Source: Pinus tabuliformis
Taxonomy: Eukaryota; Streptophyta; Pinopsida; Pinales; Pinaceae
Length of the DNA stretch: 64,000 nt
Direction: 5' to 3'
NCBI GenBank assembly: GCA_031772625.1
Contig: CM062820.1
Coordinates: 1,074,773,369 to 1,074,837,368, forward strand
Made by a program: the position numbers and the translations under genes. Within the stretch, counting starts at the first letter, position 1, and each line of letters starts with the position of its first letter. The notes below the pieces were generated by a model. The model made no database searches and was not told the DNA's origin. It worked only from the letters and a program-made list of their open reading frames with translations. Shown in pieces: positions 47,322 to 58,448 of this stretch.

Positions 47322-47868
47322 AAAGCTGCTGCTACTACATCTACACCACAGGATTTAGGGGAAGATTCAGGATGAAACCAAAACTGCAGCCATGGGTTTG
47401 AAAAACTTGAAGGGAAAAGAAATTGAAACTCAAGCCAGCACTAGTACCTCAAACTGCCATGTACAAGCTCCTAATGAGGAAGAAAGAATTGAACTGTTTC
47501 ATGTGAGGGTAGTCTTGGTCAAATTGGCAGATAGATTGCATAACATGAGAACCTTGGGAGTTCTACCTTTTTCAAAGCAACAACGATTTGCAAAAGAGAC
47601 ACTAGAGATTTTTGCTCCCTTAGCCAACCGACTTGGAATTTGGAGTTGGAAAGCTGAATTAGAAGACCTCTGCTTCAAATATTTGAAGCCAAGGGAGCAT
47701 GAAGAGCTTTCTGCCAGGCTTGCTAAAGGATTCAGGGAAGCAACTATCATGTCTGCAATCCAAAAGTTGGATAAAACTCTGAAGAAGGAAAAAATTTCTT
47801 ATTATGATTTATGTGGAAGACCTAAGAGCCTGTACAGCATTCACTGGAAGATGTTGAAGAATTTGTCG
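47322..47868 (+). pseudogene. Gag-protease linker fused to a captured RelA/SpoT-homologue (RSH) fragment
   Basis: A frame open from 47392 (ATG) to 47907. Residues 1-38 are a retrotransposon linker ending [11 protein letters not shown], the same type that precedes the protease on the minus strand at about 46220. From residue 39 (about 47506) it switches in frame to a plant RSH sequence: [13 protein letters not shown] (end of the ppGpp hydrolase HD domain), [20 protein letters not shown], and [14 protein letters not shown] (start of the synthetase domain). That is about 115 residues without stop or visible intron. The HD catalytic residues and the rest of the synthetase are absent, so no enzyme activity is expected. 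The upstream gag is out of frame with it (stops at 46926 and 47319, a shift near 47371). Downstream it runs into LTR sequence at about 47853. Confidence 0.8.
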
Positions 47869-47910
47869 ATAACATTGGAAATTTTAATTTTCGAAAAAAA
47901 AAATTAAAAA

Positions 47911-48015
47911 GGAATATTCCGCAGAATATTCCAGGGAATATTCCCTTTTCGGCAACCAATCACAGGCTGCCACGTGGCAGGCCCAGAGGCCGCCACGTGG
48001 CCCATGATGACGTCA
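47911..48015 (+). promoter_or_regulatory. Heat-shock-element-like cluster, G-boxes and TGACGTCA in the chromovirus U3
   Basis: Three GAATATTCC palindromes (GAA-nn-TTC) at 47912-47944, CACGTG at 47971-47976 and 47994-47999 (both inside GCCACGTGGC), and TGACGTCA at 48008-48015. These words match binding sites of heat-shock factors and bZIP factors in plants. The second LTR copy keeps the GAATATTCC cluster (62460-62505) and a GACGTCA (62392-62398), while its G-boxes have decayed to CATGTG. Confidence 0.5.
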
Positions 48016-48053
48016 GCAGAGGTGTTGGGCGCATGTTAAAACTTTGGTGGCGG

Positions 48054-48122
48054 TGAGGTTTGAACCCACGACCTGCCAGAACCAAACGCCATGCCTTACC
48101 AACACACCACGGGAGCGGGACT
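48054..48122 (-). other. tRNA-like sequence in the chromovirus LTR (copy 1)
   Basis: The minus strand reads TTGGTAAGGC in the D-arm position and GGTCGTGGGTTCAAACCTCAC at the end. The latter gives a 5-bp T-stem (GTGGG/CTCAC), a 7-base loop and a good B box. The anticodon arm is degenerate. Not a functional tRNA gene. Confidence 0.5.
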
Positions 48123-48304
48123 TGAATGTTGTGGCGACCAAATTTTATTTAAATTTTAAAACGGTGGATGGGCGGGAAACGAAGGGGGCCAGCCCCCGCA
48201 TACCATATGACCGGGTGCCCAAAACCATGGGCCGAGACCATTATCCACCGGGCACGAAATCCAAGGCAAACAACCCGCCGAGATTGCAGTCACATGCGGG
48301 CAGA

Positions 48305-48538
48305 CTTGATCTGAATTTGAAACTACTTGTAAATTGTTTGCAAGGTATTCAATTCAGAAATATACATGTTTAAAAGATTTCCATGTCTTGCAGAAAGAAA
48401 ACAAATGAAAATTTCAGTTGTTCATGACCCATTTAAGCATAGCAGATTTATTTCCTTTTACTGTTTAACACACTAAAACGAATTTGTTCTGCAAAATAAA
48501 TCAACCACAGATGCGAAAGAAGTTGATAAAGTAGTTCA
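48305..48538 (-). repeat. Chromovirus LTR end (U5-like), copy 2
   Basis: Direct repeat of 46326-46558. I read it as the far end of the minus LTR that starts near 62866 and is split by the T element at 48994-62052. No primer site follows on its left; the plus LTR piece abuts instead. Confidence 0.6.
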
Positions 48539-48993
48539 CCCCTCCCGGGCTACGTTTGTTGGGTCCAAAGCTCCCAAATGGGCTTGTCCTTGTTTTCATT
48601 AAATGCTCAAATTGAATATACAGCTGAATAGAAGCATCTACAGGTGAAATAGATGGTAAAAATAGATTCAAAACACTTGAATCCTTCAGGATTGACTATT
48701 GGATCACCTCCAATGGATACCTGCAACCCTATACAGTCTTCACAATACTGGGCCCTAGTGGCTCCTAGAACTTTCACGGCTACATAACCTCTGAAAATGA
48801 CCTCAGATGGCTGTAATACATGCACCAATGGCTTCAGAAGGTAGAAAATACCCAAAATCAAAAAAAAAATCATCCAAAACCACCTTTCCTAGCCAAAGTT
48901 ATGGCCATTTAATGATCCCCTCCAGTTTAGCCTAAAAGAACTCCAGCTAACTTTAGTTAATGTCCAGTTAGCTCCGCCAAATTTTGCACCGCC
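48539..48993 (-). repeat. Part of the chromovirus minus LTR left of the T insertion
   Basis: No coding sequence supported. It joins logically to 62061 across the T element: flanking sequence GCACCGCC ends at 48993 and CCACCGCC lies at 62053-62060. It probably represents the middle of the LTR, between U3 (62866-62061) and the U5-like end. Confidence 0.5.
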
Positions 48994-50063
48994 TGTTATA
49001 GACATTTTTGTGCCTAACAGCATGAAGCATGAAATGTCAATAATCTAAGGGATCCAAAGTCTCGACTCCCTAAACATGTTGTTCCTACCCCTAGAGGAAC
49101 AAGGTCAGCAAACCACAGCACTGAAAATCAATTCTCCACCTGAAAACACTCAAAAACAAGCTATTTCTGGATCATGTCAGCTGCTCCACTGAGCATCTGC
49201 ACTGAATGTCAACTGCTCCACTTTGTACCTGCGCTGAATGTCAAAAGCAATGAAGGCTACCTGCGCTGGGCGAGATTGGCCAAGTGGCACAGTCATTCTG
49301 CAAGGTGTCAAATGCCCAGGAAGCTTCCAAAATGACACTTGGATCAGGGAATTCGCCTTGTGATGAGTAAGAGGATCTAGATCTCCAAGTGGAAGCAAGA
49401 AACTCCAAGTGGACTCAAGAACTGAAGTATAACTGAAGTGGGAGAGGACACTAGTCAGCTTCATGCCAGCCTCAAGCTGACTCATCCTTTCTCCAAATCT
49501 CCTATATATAGAGCTCTCTCATGAGGTCTAGGGGGGCTGGAATTTTGTGAATGTAAGGAAGTGCTGTTGGTTTGTGCATAGAACTATTGGGTGATTGCTT
49601 TGAAGGAGGTGAAGAGGAGATTTCTTTCTGCTGGGAGGTGTTGCTGGATTGGGCCTCTTATGGTTGTAACACTCTCAGAACTTTACTTCTTCCATTAATA
49701 AAGTATTTGAGGTTCTTCTATACGCATGTGTCTTTGTGGTGTATTGATGCTTGTATATTTGATTTATTCTAATCCTTGAATCAGTTATGGATGTATGCTT
49801 CTTGTAGTTTCCCTTTCTTGTGCTTTTGCAGGATCTTTGTGTAGCTGGGCCAGTGAACGAGCAAGGAGCTGGGAGCAAGCAGCAAAGAGGGAAGATTGGA
49901 TCAACCATTAGCGGAAGACAACGGTTAGTGGATCCCTTTCTCCTCTCTCTTACATCTCATAAAGAAGTAATCTTGAATAGCTTTGTATTCAGTTGTTGCT
50001 GAGGTACTATCACCCTTAGAGTGGGATAGGGTCATTCCGTATTGGATACTTTTCCCAACAACA
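48994..50063 (+). repeat. 5' LTR of T element 5
   Basis: TGTTATAGACA...CCCAACAACA. TATA box at about 49502-49511 and polyadenylation signal AATAAA at 49697-49702, which together bound the R region. Confidence 0.9.
49502..49511 (+). promoter_or_regulatory. TATA box of the T LTR promoter
   Basis: CTATATATAG within U3, about 190 bp before AATAAA. The same box occurs in the other T LTR copies. Transcription would start some 30 nt downstream. Confidence 0.65.
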
Positions 50064-50066
50064 AAT

Positions 50067-50084
50067 TGGCGACTCCACTGGGGA
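50067..50084 (+). other. Primer-binding site, tRNA-Arg type, T element 5
   Basis: TGGCGACTCCACTGGGGA, three bases after the LTR end. Complementary to a plant tRNA-Arg 3' end with one mismatch. Confidence 0.9.
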
Positions 50085-51776
50085 TCGTATCTTGTTGGTT
50101 GTTTGTGTTTTTTGCTATTCATTTCATAAACAAAGGGAGTACCGAATCGAACTGTATTTGGATCCTTCAAATACAAAGTAGAGGGCAGCTACTCTAGCTC
50201 AGTTTCTGGGCAAGTTTATGATTTGAAGAGCTGATCTACAAGGACTCTAATAAGCTCTTAGTGATAGCTTTTCATCCTCCTTGTCATCCCTTAGTGTGTC
50301 CTTGACTGGTAGCTTCTGATTTGAGCAAAAACTGTGAATTTTTTAGCAAACTGTGACCCGGAAACCAAGAGAAATGAAAGTTTCGTTCTTCAGTGCAGGC
50401 TGTACAAAGGCTGTCTGCATTTCAGCACAGTTCCCGAAGGGGCTACCTGCGCTGAAGGTCAAACAGACAGTGTCCCACCTGCGCTGGACCAGTCTTGCCT
50501 TGTGCTACTGGGGTTTCCTGCTGTTTCTTGCCCTGTTTTCACTCTTGTTTTGCTGCCTGTTACCAGTCAATGTGCCTATCTGAAACCAACTTTCCTTGTC
50601 ACTATTCCGCCTCGGTTGTATAAAGAAATTGTGTTTGTTCTTTGTGTATTTCTTGTATCATTTACAGTTTCCCATAACAAAAGTGAACTAGTCTTGTTGT
50701 GACCTCTTAGATCTAGACCTGTGATAAAGTGTCATTTTGATCTTAAGAGTTAGTTTGTTTGCTGTTCATAGCTGATTGAGCTTTTGCTTTCGTCATATGG
50801 TTTGAGTTTATATATTTCTAGTGTCGAAACAAGTAAATCTTAAGGTGTCTTTCGATTTTGGACAAGCTTGTTTGCTTTCACTTGAAATTGAATTCAAAAT
50901 TATACAACAGCTTTCTTTTTGCATTACGCCAACATTAAGAAAGAGAAAAGAAATACCTGCATTTTGCATCTTGCATATAAGTTTGTATGTTGATTTAGGG
51001 AAAAAGTGCATTAGCGAGTGCTCTTTGATCTGTGTGAAAATATTTTGTCTCTCTTTTCCCTCAGTAGTTAAGATTTTCATACGTCGAAAAGATTGAAAAA
51101 GCTTGCTTCTCATCTTACACTGCATTTAGGAATTTGTATCAAAACATCTCGTGGTGAACCTTGAAAGGCAAACTTTAAAAAGATCAACTTAAAATATATT
51201 GAATGAACCTAACAACGCTTTGAAACATAACGCAAACATCTAGAGGTCTAAACTAGAGACGTGTTCCGGCGTCGTTAAACGTAGTGACTGTCGATCTCGA
51301 CGAAGGTGGGTGATTCCTCCTGAGAGTCGGTGGCACTAATACGGACTTGTGCTCCCACGTACCGTCGTGTATATATTGGGAGACCCCTATAGGAATAAAT
51401 CCTTTATCCAATAGGAAACCGTGTTGGCCGCCCTACTGATCGCAATGCAGTGAACACAGCATTCACGAAGATCGACCACCCGTACCGTAAAACGTATTCT
51501 GTGGTTTTGCGAAAGGTTTGGCACACCCTCTGCCTAGATCTCCAGAGCAGTTTCTTTTGGCCTTTTTCAAACTCTATAACTGAAAAAGTCCAATCGAGCA
51601 TTTGTCACTTCGGGCTCGTTAATACATCGAAGGAGACTAGAGTCATCTTTAGCTTTTTCTTGACTCTTAAAAAGTGAAAAAGCAAGTTGTGTCTAAAAGC
51701 GTCTAATAAAATTCATTCAATTCGGAAACACAAATTTCCCCTTTTAATATTTTAGTTGATCGAGTAATCCGCAATC
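50085..51776 (+). other. 5' leader of T element 5 with gag-proximal hairpins
   Basis: Homologous to the other T leaders. Hairpin arms at 51562-51569/51581-51588 (CTTTTTCA/TGAAAAAG), 51595-51599/51614-51618 (CGAGC/GCTCG, then TTAA) and 51639-51645/51661-51667 (AGAGTCA/TGACTCT). ORF 50334-50702 (122 codons) has no recognisable domain and is shorter in sister copies, so I do not call it a gene. Confidence 0.75.
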
Positions 51777-54700
51777 GTGGAAGAAAGTCAATTGAAAACT
51801 CGTCGTTCGCGGAGGCTTACGAGTCAACCGTCTTTGTCCCCGGAATCGAAAACAGTACGGGCAAAGCGAACTCGTTTAACCGGTTCAAAATCTCCTTTGA
51901 AAGTTAGAACAAGTGTTCCAACTGCATCCGAGGTTCCGGTTACTCCTAACATTTCTGGAAACCCTGCCTCTATAGAAGAAGTTCAAGAACCACAGAAGGA
52001 CAGTAATACTGATCCTAGGCTGGGGGCAAATACTTGTGTAACTGAACCAGTTCCATCTGTAACCGATCCAGAGAGTTTTGTTCCTCAAACAACTGTCGTT
52101 GTCGAAACAACCACTTCTTCGGCACCAGAAATATTTTACGGACCTGACGGTCTTCCTCTTCCACCAGGTTTGATTGCGATAGAGGAAATTGCAGAGGATC
52201 CACAAGCAAGTACTCCAACTCATTTTGGAGTCGGGGTCACTCTATTTCCTTCATCAGAGGTTAATCCACCACATGTGGAAGTCCCTGTAGAATCGCTAGG
52301 CAATCTTTTGGATAGACTTAAAATGTCTGAACAACCGTCATCATCTAGGACTGTGTCAAATGACACAGCGACAGCAGAAGCCCCTGCCGTCACTCCAACG
52401 ATGTTTGCCGGCATACCAGCTGTCCCAACTAGCTCTCAACAGCTAGAAGGAGTCCACCAAGGGACTATTTCGACAGTATGGTCTGTTCCAGTTTGTTAAT
52501 CCGGAGTAATACCCGGTAATTCTTATGTTGAAACTCGACAGATTGATTCTCATGGAGGTCAATTTGGGCCATCTAGTCCTCAAGGACTAACAATCCCTCT
52601 GAGTTCCGGATTGTTACCATATGGGGGGCAGTATGCCCTTTCATTACCTCCTCCGGGAGGATATCCATATGGCAGTTCTCAACAGTATTCAGGTTATGCT
52701 GGAATTGCATCAAGTAGTTGGGTACCTATGCTACCTCAACAACCAAGGATTGTATATTCTATGCAACAGTGTGTACCTGTGACGAACATCCCGACCACAC
52801 CGGCTATTGTAACCGTGTCGCAAGTTCAAGCAATGCCTGTTACATGTCAACCTCAGATTTCTCAGGTTGTAATGCAACAGTCGCTTGACCATGGGTCACA
52901 ACCACAATCGCCAACTGGTGGGACAACACAAGTACAAACGGGTACAATTACCCCACACCTTGGTCCAATGGTTAGCATGGCACAACAGAACATGGCGTCA
53001 CAACCATGGCATGTACAGTACCAACAACAGCAATTCCAGCAAGTGTACCAAGGTTCTGAGCAGCAGATCTTTGCGAACAGTGGACAACCGTATATTCAAA
53101 ACGGTCAAAGCCAACCACTTTACAGTGGTCAAGTCCACCAACCGTATCAGTCATACCAACATCAATTACATTATGCTGGTATGCAAAGACCCACTGCTCA
53201 AGCGATTCCATCATACCCCGGTTACGCTTCGCCTAACCTGAACCAACAGTTACCATTCGTGGCGACTTTAGAGTTACCCGATTTACACCGGTTAACAAAC
53301 GATCTGATTGCTTATGCCCCTTGGTGGCCAGCGATTCCTCATAAACTTCCATCTGACATTCCTAAATTCAATGGAAATCCAGGTGAAGACCCATAGAATC
53401 ACGTGATGACTTTTCATCTGTGGTGTTCGTCGAATACCCTTAACGACGATTCGATAAGACTTCACCTTTTTCAGAGGACATTGATAGGTCCAGCGACTAA
53501 ATGGTATATTGAATTGCCAAGAGCCTCTTTTGACAATTTTAGTTCCCTGGCCACGACCTTCTTAACCCATTTTCAATTACCGATAAGGTATGAAACGGGA
53601 ATAGAAATATTAACCAACTTCAAACAGACAACTGCTACCCATATATCTGATCATATACATGAGTGGTGTCGTCGTCGTAGGATGGTGAAAACATATGTTC
53701 TCGATCAGCTATTAGCTGAATGGTTTATAAAGTCGTTACTTCCGACTATTACAGAAGATGTGGCCAAGGGGGGGGTCGTAACAGAGGAGCAAGTGATTGC
53801 TCGTGCACAATATTTGGACTTAGTTTATACTCAGTCTAGCACACTCTATGAAAAAATACCTGACGCCCCTAGACCAGAGTTTTCAATTCCTCCCCCTCCT
53901 AAATCAAATAGTGACCCTCATGCCGGAGATGGCGTGATTGGCACAGCAAACGCGAAATCGATAAAGGCTTCGTCAAAGAAAGCTCATAAGAATTCGGATC
54001 AAAATGCAAAAGAAGAAATTCTTGCTTCGGAAGTAAATGCCGTATCAGAAGATAAAGGCAAAGAAACCAATCAACCAGGAAGCAAGAAGAAGCAAAACAA
54101 AGGGAAGAAGAAGAAACAGGGTGAGTCATCCCCTGGAAAAAATTCTTCAAACCCTCCTGGCAAAGGGAAACAGAATTATCCATGTATAATATGTGATGAT
54201 AAGGATCATACCACAAAGAATTTCCCATTCAAAGTTGAGTTAAAGAGGTTCTTTAAAAGTTCCCAAACCTCAGCTGTGTTAACTGATCCATTTCCCAACC
54301 CAGGTCAAAATCTGGTTGATAGTGGACATGCTTCCCCGTCGCAAGTCCTTATGTTGTCGGTTTCGAAACAGCAGAATGATGCTTTGATTTCGACAAGGAA
54401 CAAAGATTATGGTAATCCTCAGCTGTCGAACGAAAAAGGTAAAGATCAACCAAGTAGTTCGACAACAACTTCGACAGAAGCTATAAAGCCCACCATCCCT
54501 GAATTAACAATAAAACCGCCAAAGGGTGTAGTACACAAGTCGACATTTAATCCTCGTGCCAGAGCGGCGCAGCATTATAATATAGTGGAAGATTTGGCCC
54601 AATCGCCATCTGCTATGTCGACTCTTGAAGTGCTACAAAATTGTCCAACCCAAAGTCAGGCATTGTTATCGGCAATTGGTGGGGTTGATCCTAAGGATTC

Positions 54701-55370
54701 CAATCCTGTATCCTTTGATCGCAAGGGATATGATCCTCAGTTACCAGCTCAGCTAGCTTTCCTTATTCAAGTGAAAGCACTCAACAAAACTGTTCACAGA
54801 ACAATAATTGATGAGGGAGCCTCGACATGTATTATGTCAATGAGTTGCTAGAAAACATTAGGATCTCCAACCTTGTCGCGATCTTCGACGACATTAAAAG
54901 CTTTCGACGGAAGGACTTATACCCCATACGGTATCCTTAATAACTTGAAAGTTGAACTAGGAGGAAAAACAGTAGAAATTGATGTAGAAGTCATTGATGC
55001 AAATCTTGACTATAACATCCTACTGGGTAGACCATGGATTTATGCCATGGCAGCTGTCGTGTCGACTTCTTTTAGGAAGATCGCATTCCCATTTGAAGGA
55101 GGGATTACGATCGTCGACCAACAGAATTTCCTCCCTAATGGTTCACAAGTTACAGGAAGCATTCCCATGATCCATGAAAGCAACCATTCAATTCAGGATA
55201 TCGGAGTAGGATTATTGAAAGGCCCCACATTGATGGGAACTTTCGCGCTACCACCTCCTATTTATACAGGAAATGCACCGTTTGTAACAACCTGCAACAT
55301 GATATCTTCCACGAAGGTCAACATGGATCATTCAATGGTTTTTCCCCCAAGCCCTTTAGAAATATTGTAG
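51777..55370 (+). pseudogene. Beta gag-protease of T element 5, several stops
   Basis: One frame with stops at 52497 (TAA), 53394 (TAG), 54849 (TAG, where the sister copy has Trp) and 55368 (TAG). No ATG at the start: 51777 is GTG. A Ser/Thr/Pro-rich N-terminus precedes a Gln/Tyr-rich region (52620-53200). The capsid core from APWWPAIPHKLPSDIP to about 53700 follows, then a Lys-rich stretch and a zinc knuckle CIICDDKDHTTKNF near 54185-54222, in which the last Cys is replaced by Phe. The retropepsin-like domain has IIDEGASTC (about 54800) and LDYNILLGRPW (about 55005). It supplies capsid, nucleocapsid and protease in an intact family member. Confidence 0.9.
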
Positions 55371-58300
55371 CAATCAATGTTTCAAGCATGGGAGGCGAAC
55401 CCAAATCAACGCTCGTCAAGCGTTTGGGTAGATAGATCTAGATAATATGGAACCCCATTAGATCCTTGGTCGAAAGTACATGGGACTGACGAAGGAATCT
55501 TACAATCAATGATGATTGAGGGGGAACCATGGAATGATCACCACCATCGTTCCCTTCTTCCGGAATATGAAAAAGATACTCAAAGTGACCTTTATCACCC
55601 TTCAGTATTTGAGTTCCTAACGAATACTGTGAATACGGTGGATTCCGAGCGAAACCTATCCAATATTGAGGAGACTATAGCCATAAATATCTCGACTAAA
55701 ACAGATGTTGTAGAGAATATTTATGTCGGAAAAGGTTGTTCCCCTTCAGAACTGGAAATATATAACGCTCTTTTTCGCGAATTTAGAGATCTCTTTGCTT
55801 GGTCATATGATGAAATGCCAGGCATTGACTCGAGTATCGTTGAACATGAAATTAAAATGTATCCTGATGTCAAACCAGTAAGGCAACGGCTTCGGCAGGT
55901 GCACCCGAAGAAAGCCGCTGCCATTAAGGCGGAAGTTGAAAAGCTCCTCCATGCTGGATTCATCTACCCGGTTCCTCTAACCGATTGGGTATCGAATATT
56001 GTCCCTGTTATGAAAAAACAAGGGATGATTAGAGTGTGTGTCGATTATAGAGATGTAAACCAAGCTTGTCCGAAGGACAACTACCCTACACCCTTCATCG
56101 ACCAGATAATTGATGAATGCGCCGGATGTGAAATCTTTTCATTTATGGATGGATTTTCCGGGTATAATCAAATAAATATCCGCCCACAGGACCAGTCAAA
56201 GACTGCATTTATTTGTCCGTGGGGCACATTCGCTTATCGAAAATTACCCTTTGGTTTAAAGAACGCAGGGGCGACGTTTTAGAGGGCGATGAATTATGCC
56301 TTCCATGACATCAAGAACATTGTTCAACCTTATCTCGACAATCTTCCGGCTCATTCGCGAAAGCGGACTGATCATCCGCAGCATTTAAGAGCGATATTTC
56401 TACGTTGCCGACACTACAAAATAAGACTCAATCCGCACAAATGTGTGTTTTGCGTCGGTTCTGGTCGTTTACTTGGCTTTGTAGTCTCTAAGGATGGGAT
56501 TCATCTCGACCCCTGTAAGGTTCAGGCAATCATTAATTTGCCTCCACCTTCAAATTTGCTTCAGATTCAGAAACTCCAAGGGAAAGCAAACTTTCTGAGG
56601 AGGTTCATTCCAAATTACGCAGAACTTGCTAAGGGTTATACTCGTCTTTTGAAAAAGGATGTACCTTTTGTCTGGGACCAGGTGGCGCAAGCTTCCTTTG
56701 ATGCTCTGAAAGATTGTCTAGTAAAAGCATCATTAATGTACGCCCCAGACTATCAAAGAGATTTTAACCTGTATCTGGCTGCAGCGGATACGACCATTGC
56801 GATGGTTTTAGTTCAAGAAGTCGATGGAATTGAACATCCTATCTATTATTTAAGTAAAAACTTAAATGATACAGAAAGTAAATATTCTTATGTAGAAAAA
56901 CTAGCGCTTGCAGCTGTTCAAGCGATTCAAAGGTTTCGACATTATGTCCTCTTTCGGAAAACTACCATCTTGTCAGATTGCAACCCCATGACTTATATAC
57001 TGTTGCGACAGTTGCTGGGGGGCAAATATTCAAAATGGATAGCGATCCTTCAAGAGTTTGATCTGGAATTTGTAAAATCCAAATCAAAGAAGGCCCTAGT
57101 TTTCGCAGAATTATTGTGCGATCTCCCATCATCATCCAACGATGAAACATCGGAAGAGTCAATCGTGGACGAAAGTTTGTTTCTGATATCTCTAAGCGAT
57201 GAGTGGTATGGAGATATCATAGTTTATCTCCAAACCCAAAAGTTCAGGCCTAACACCTCTCGCTCCGAACAAAAACGTATACGATACCAAGCAAAAGACT
57301 ACATGATCGTCGGTGATACACTTTACCGTCGTGGTGTCGATACAGTTCTGAGGAGGTGCCTTACCCATGAGGAGGCCGAAAGAGCCCTGAATGATTGTCA
57401 TTCAGGCGCGTGTGGGGGGCATCAGTCCGGATATGCAACAGCACAAAGAATCTTACGAGCAGGATACTTCTGGCCAACCATGTTCAAAGATTGCATAACC
57501 GCAGTCAGAAGTTGCCATGCTTGTCAAATCTTTGATAGCAAAACCAGACGACCACCCGCACCTTTACAGCCGATAGTTGTTGTTGGGCCCTTTGCCAAGT
57601 GGGGCATCGATTTCATGCAATATAACCCCACCTCGACCGGGGGGCATGGGTATATTATAATCGTTGTTGACTATTTTACCAAATGGGCCAAGGCGATGCC
57701 TACATTGGATAACACTGGTGAAACAGCTGCCCTTTTCTTTTTCAATCATGTAGTCGCCAGGTTCGGCGTGCCACAGGCTATAGTTACAGATCATGGATCG
57801 CATTTTCGCAATCACATGATGGTCGAATTAGCTACCAAGCTAGGGCTATCTCACGACAGCTCTACCCCATATTATCCGCAAGCCAACGGACAAGTTGAGG
57901 CAATCAACAAGGTCCTGAAGCGTATGTTGCAAAGGATGATTGGGGTTCATAAAAGAAGGTGGCACCTAATCCTGTACTCAGCCTTGTGGGCTTACCGAAC
58001 GTCGGTAAAGAACGCAACCGGGTTCACACCTTTTCAACTGGTGTATGGCCTGGAAGCAGTCTAACCAATCCAGTGCGAAATTTCGTCGCTTAAACTCGCA
58101 ATCGATCTTCTCCCCGGAACCTCAGAAGAAGAGGCTCGTTTCTTGGAACTAATCCAATTGGATGAAACCCATCGTGATGCCGCTTTGGCTAACGAAGCTC
58201 ATAAGAAACGAGTCGAGGCTCAGTTCGACAAAAATGTCAAACCCCGCGTCTTCTCAGAAGGTGATTTGGTCTTGCTTTATGATCAAGAATCCGATAAGTT

Positions 58301-58448
58301 GGGAGCAGGTAAATTCAAGTCCTTATGGATGGGCCCCTATATTGTTAAAAGGGTGTTAGCAAAAGGAGCCTACGAGTTAATGGATTACGATGGAATTCCG
58401 CTGGCGCAGCCCCGCAACGGGTTGTACCTCAAGCGTTACTATGCTTAA
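55371..58448 (+). pseudogene. Pol (RT, RNase H, integrase) of T element 5, interrupted
   Basis: Same frame as gag, with stops at 55443 (TAA), 56280 (TAG in ATF-stop-RAMNYAF) and 58062 (TAA). RT: EHEIKMYPDVKPVRQ (about 55850), FSFMDGFSGYNQ with the first catalytic Asp, FAYRKLPFGLKNAG, and the YxDD box reading YLDN (56331-56342), so the last catalytic Asp is lost. Family RNase H at about 56700-57150 with YVEKLALAAV and ILSDCNPM; the final Asp of the usual motif is not seen (SKKALVFAELL). Integrase at about 57290-58448: zinc-binding CHSGACGGH...CHAC, then GIDFM, VTDHGSHF and GQVEAINK giving D, D, E, and the C-terminal NGLYLKRYYA, followed by a stop. Confidence 0.9.

Larger units (their letters stand above)
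47853..48303 (+). repeat. Partial chromovirus LTR (U3), plus, truncated at both ends
   Basis: Homologous in inverse orientation to 62061-62560, which lies downstream of the integrase at 62962-64000. It starts GAAGAATTTGTC and ends near CACATGCGGGCAGA, abutting the U5-like end of a minus LTR at 48305. It contains a GAATATTCC cluster, two G-boxes, a TGACGTCA palindrome and an antisense tRNA-like sequence. Confidence 0.75.

Noticed and set aside
47506..47868. Functional RSH gene
   Set aside because: Only about 115 residues remain, without the HD catalytic motif or most of the synthetase domain, and it is embedded between gag linker and LTR.
48607..48873. 88-codon minus ORF left of T element 5
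   Set aside because: No domain; it lies in sequence best explained as LTR interior.
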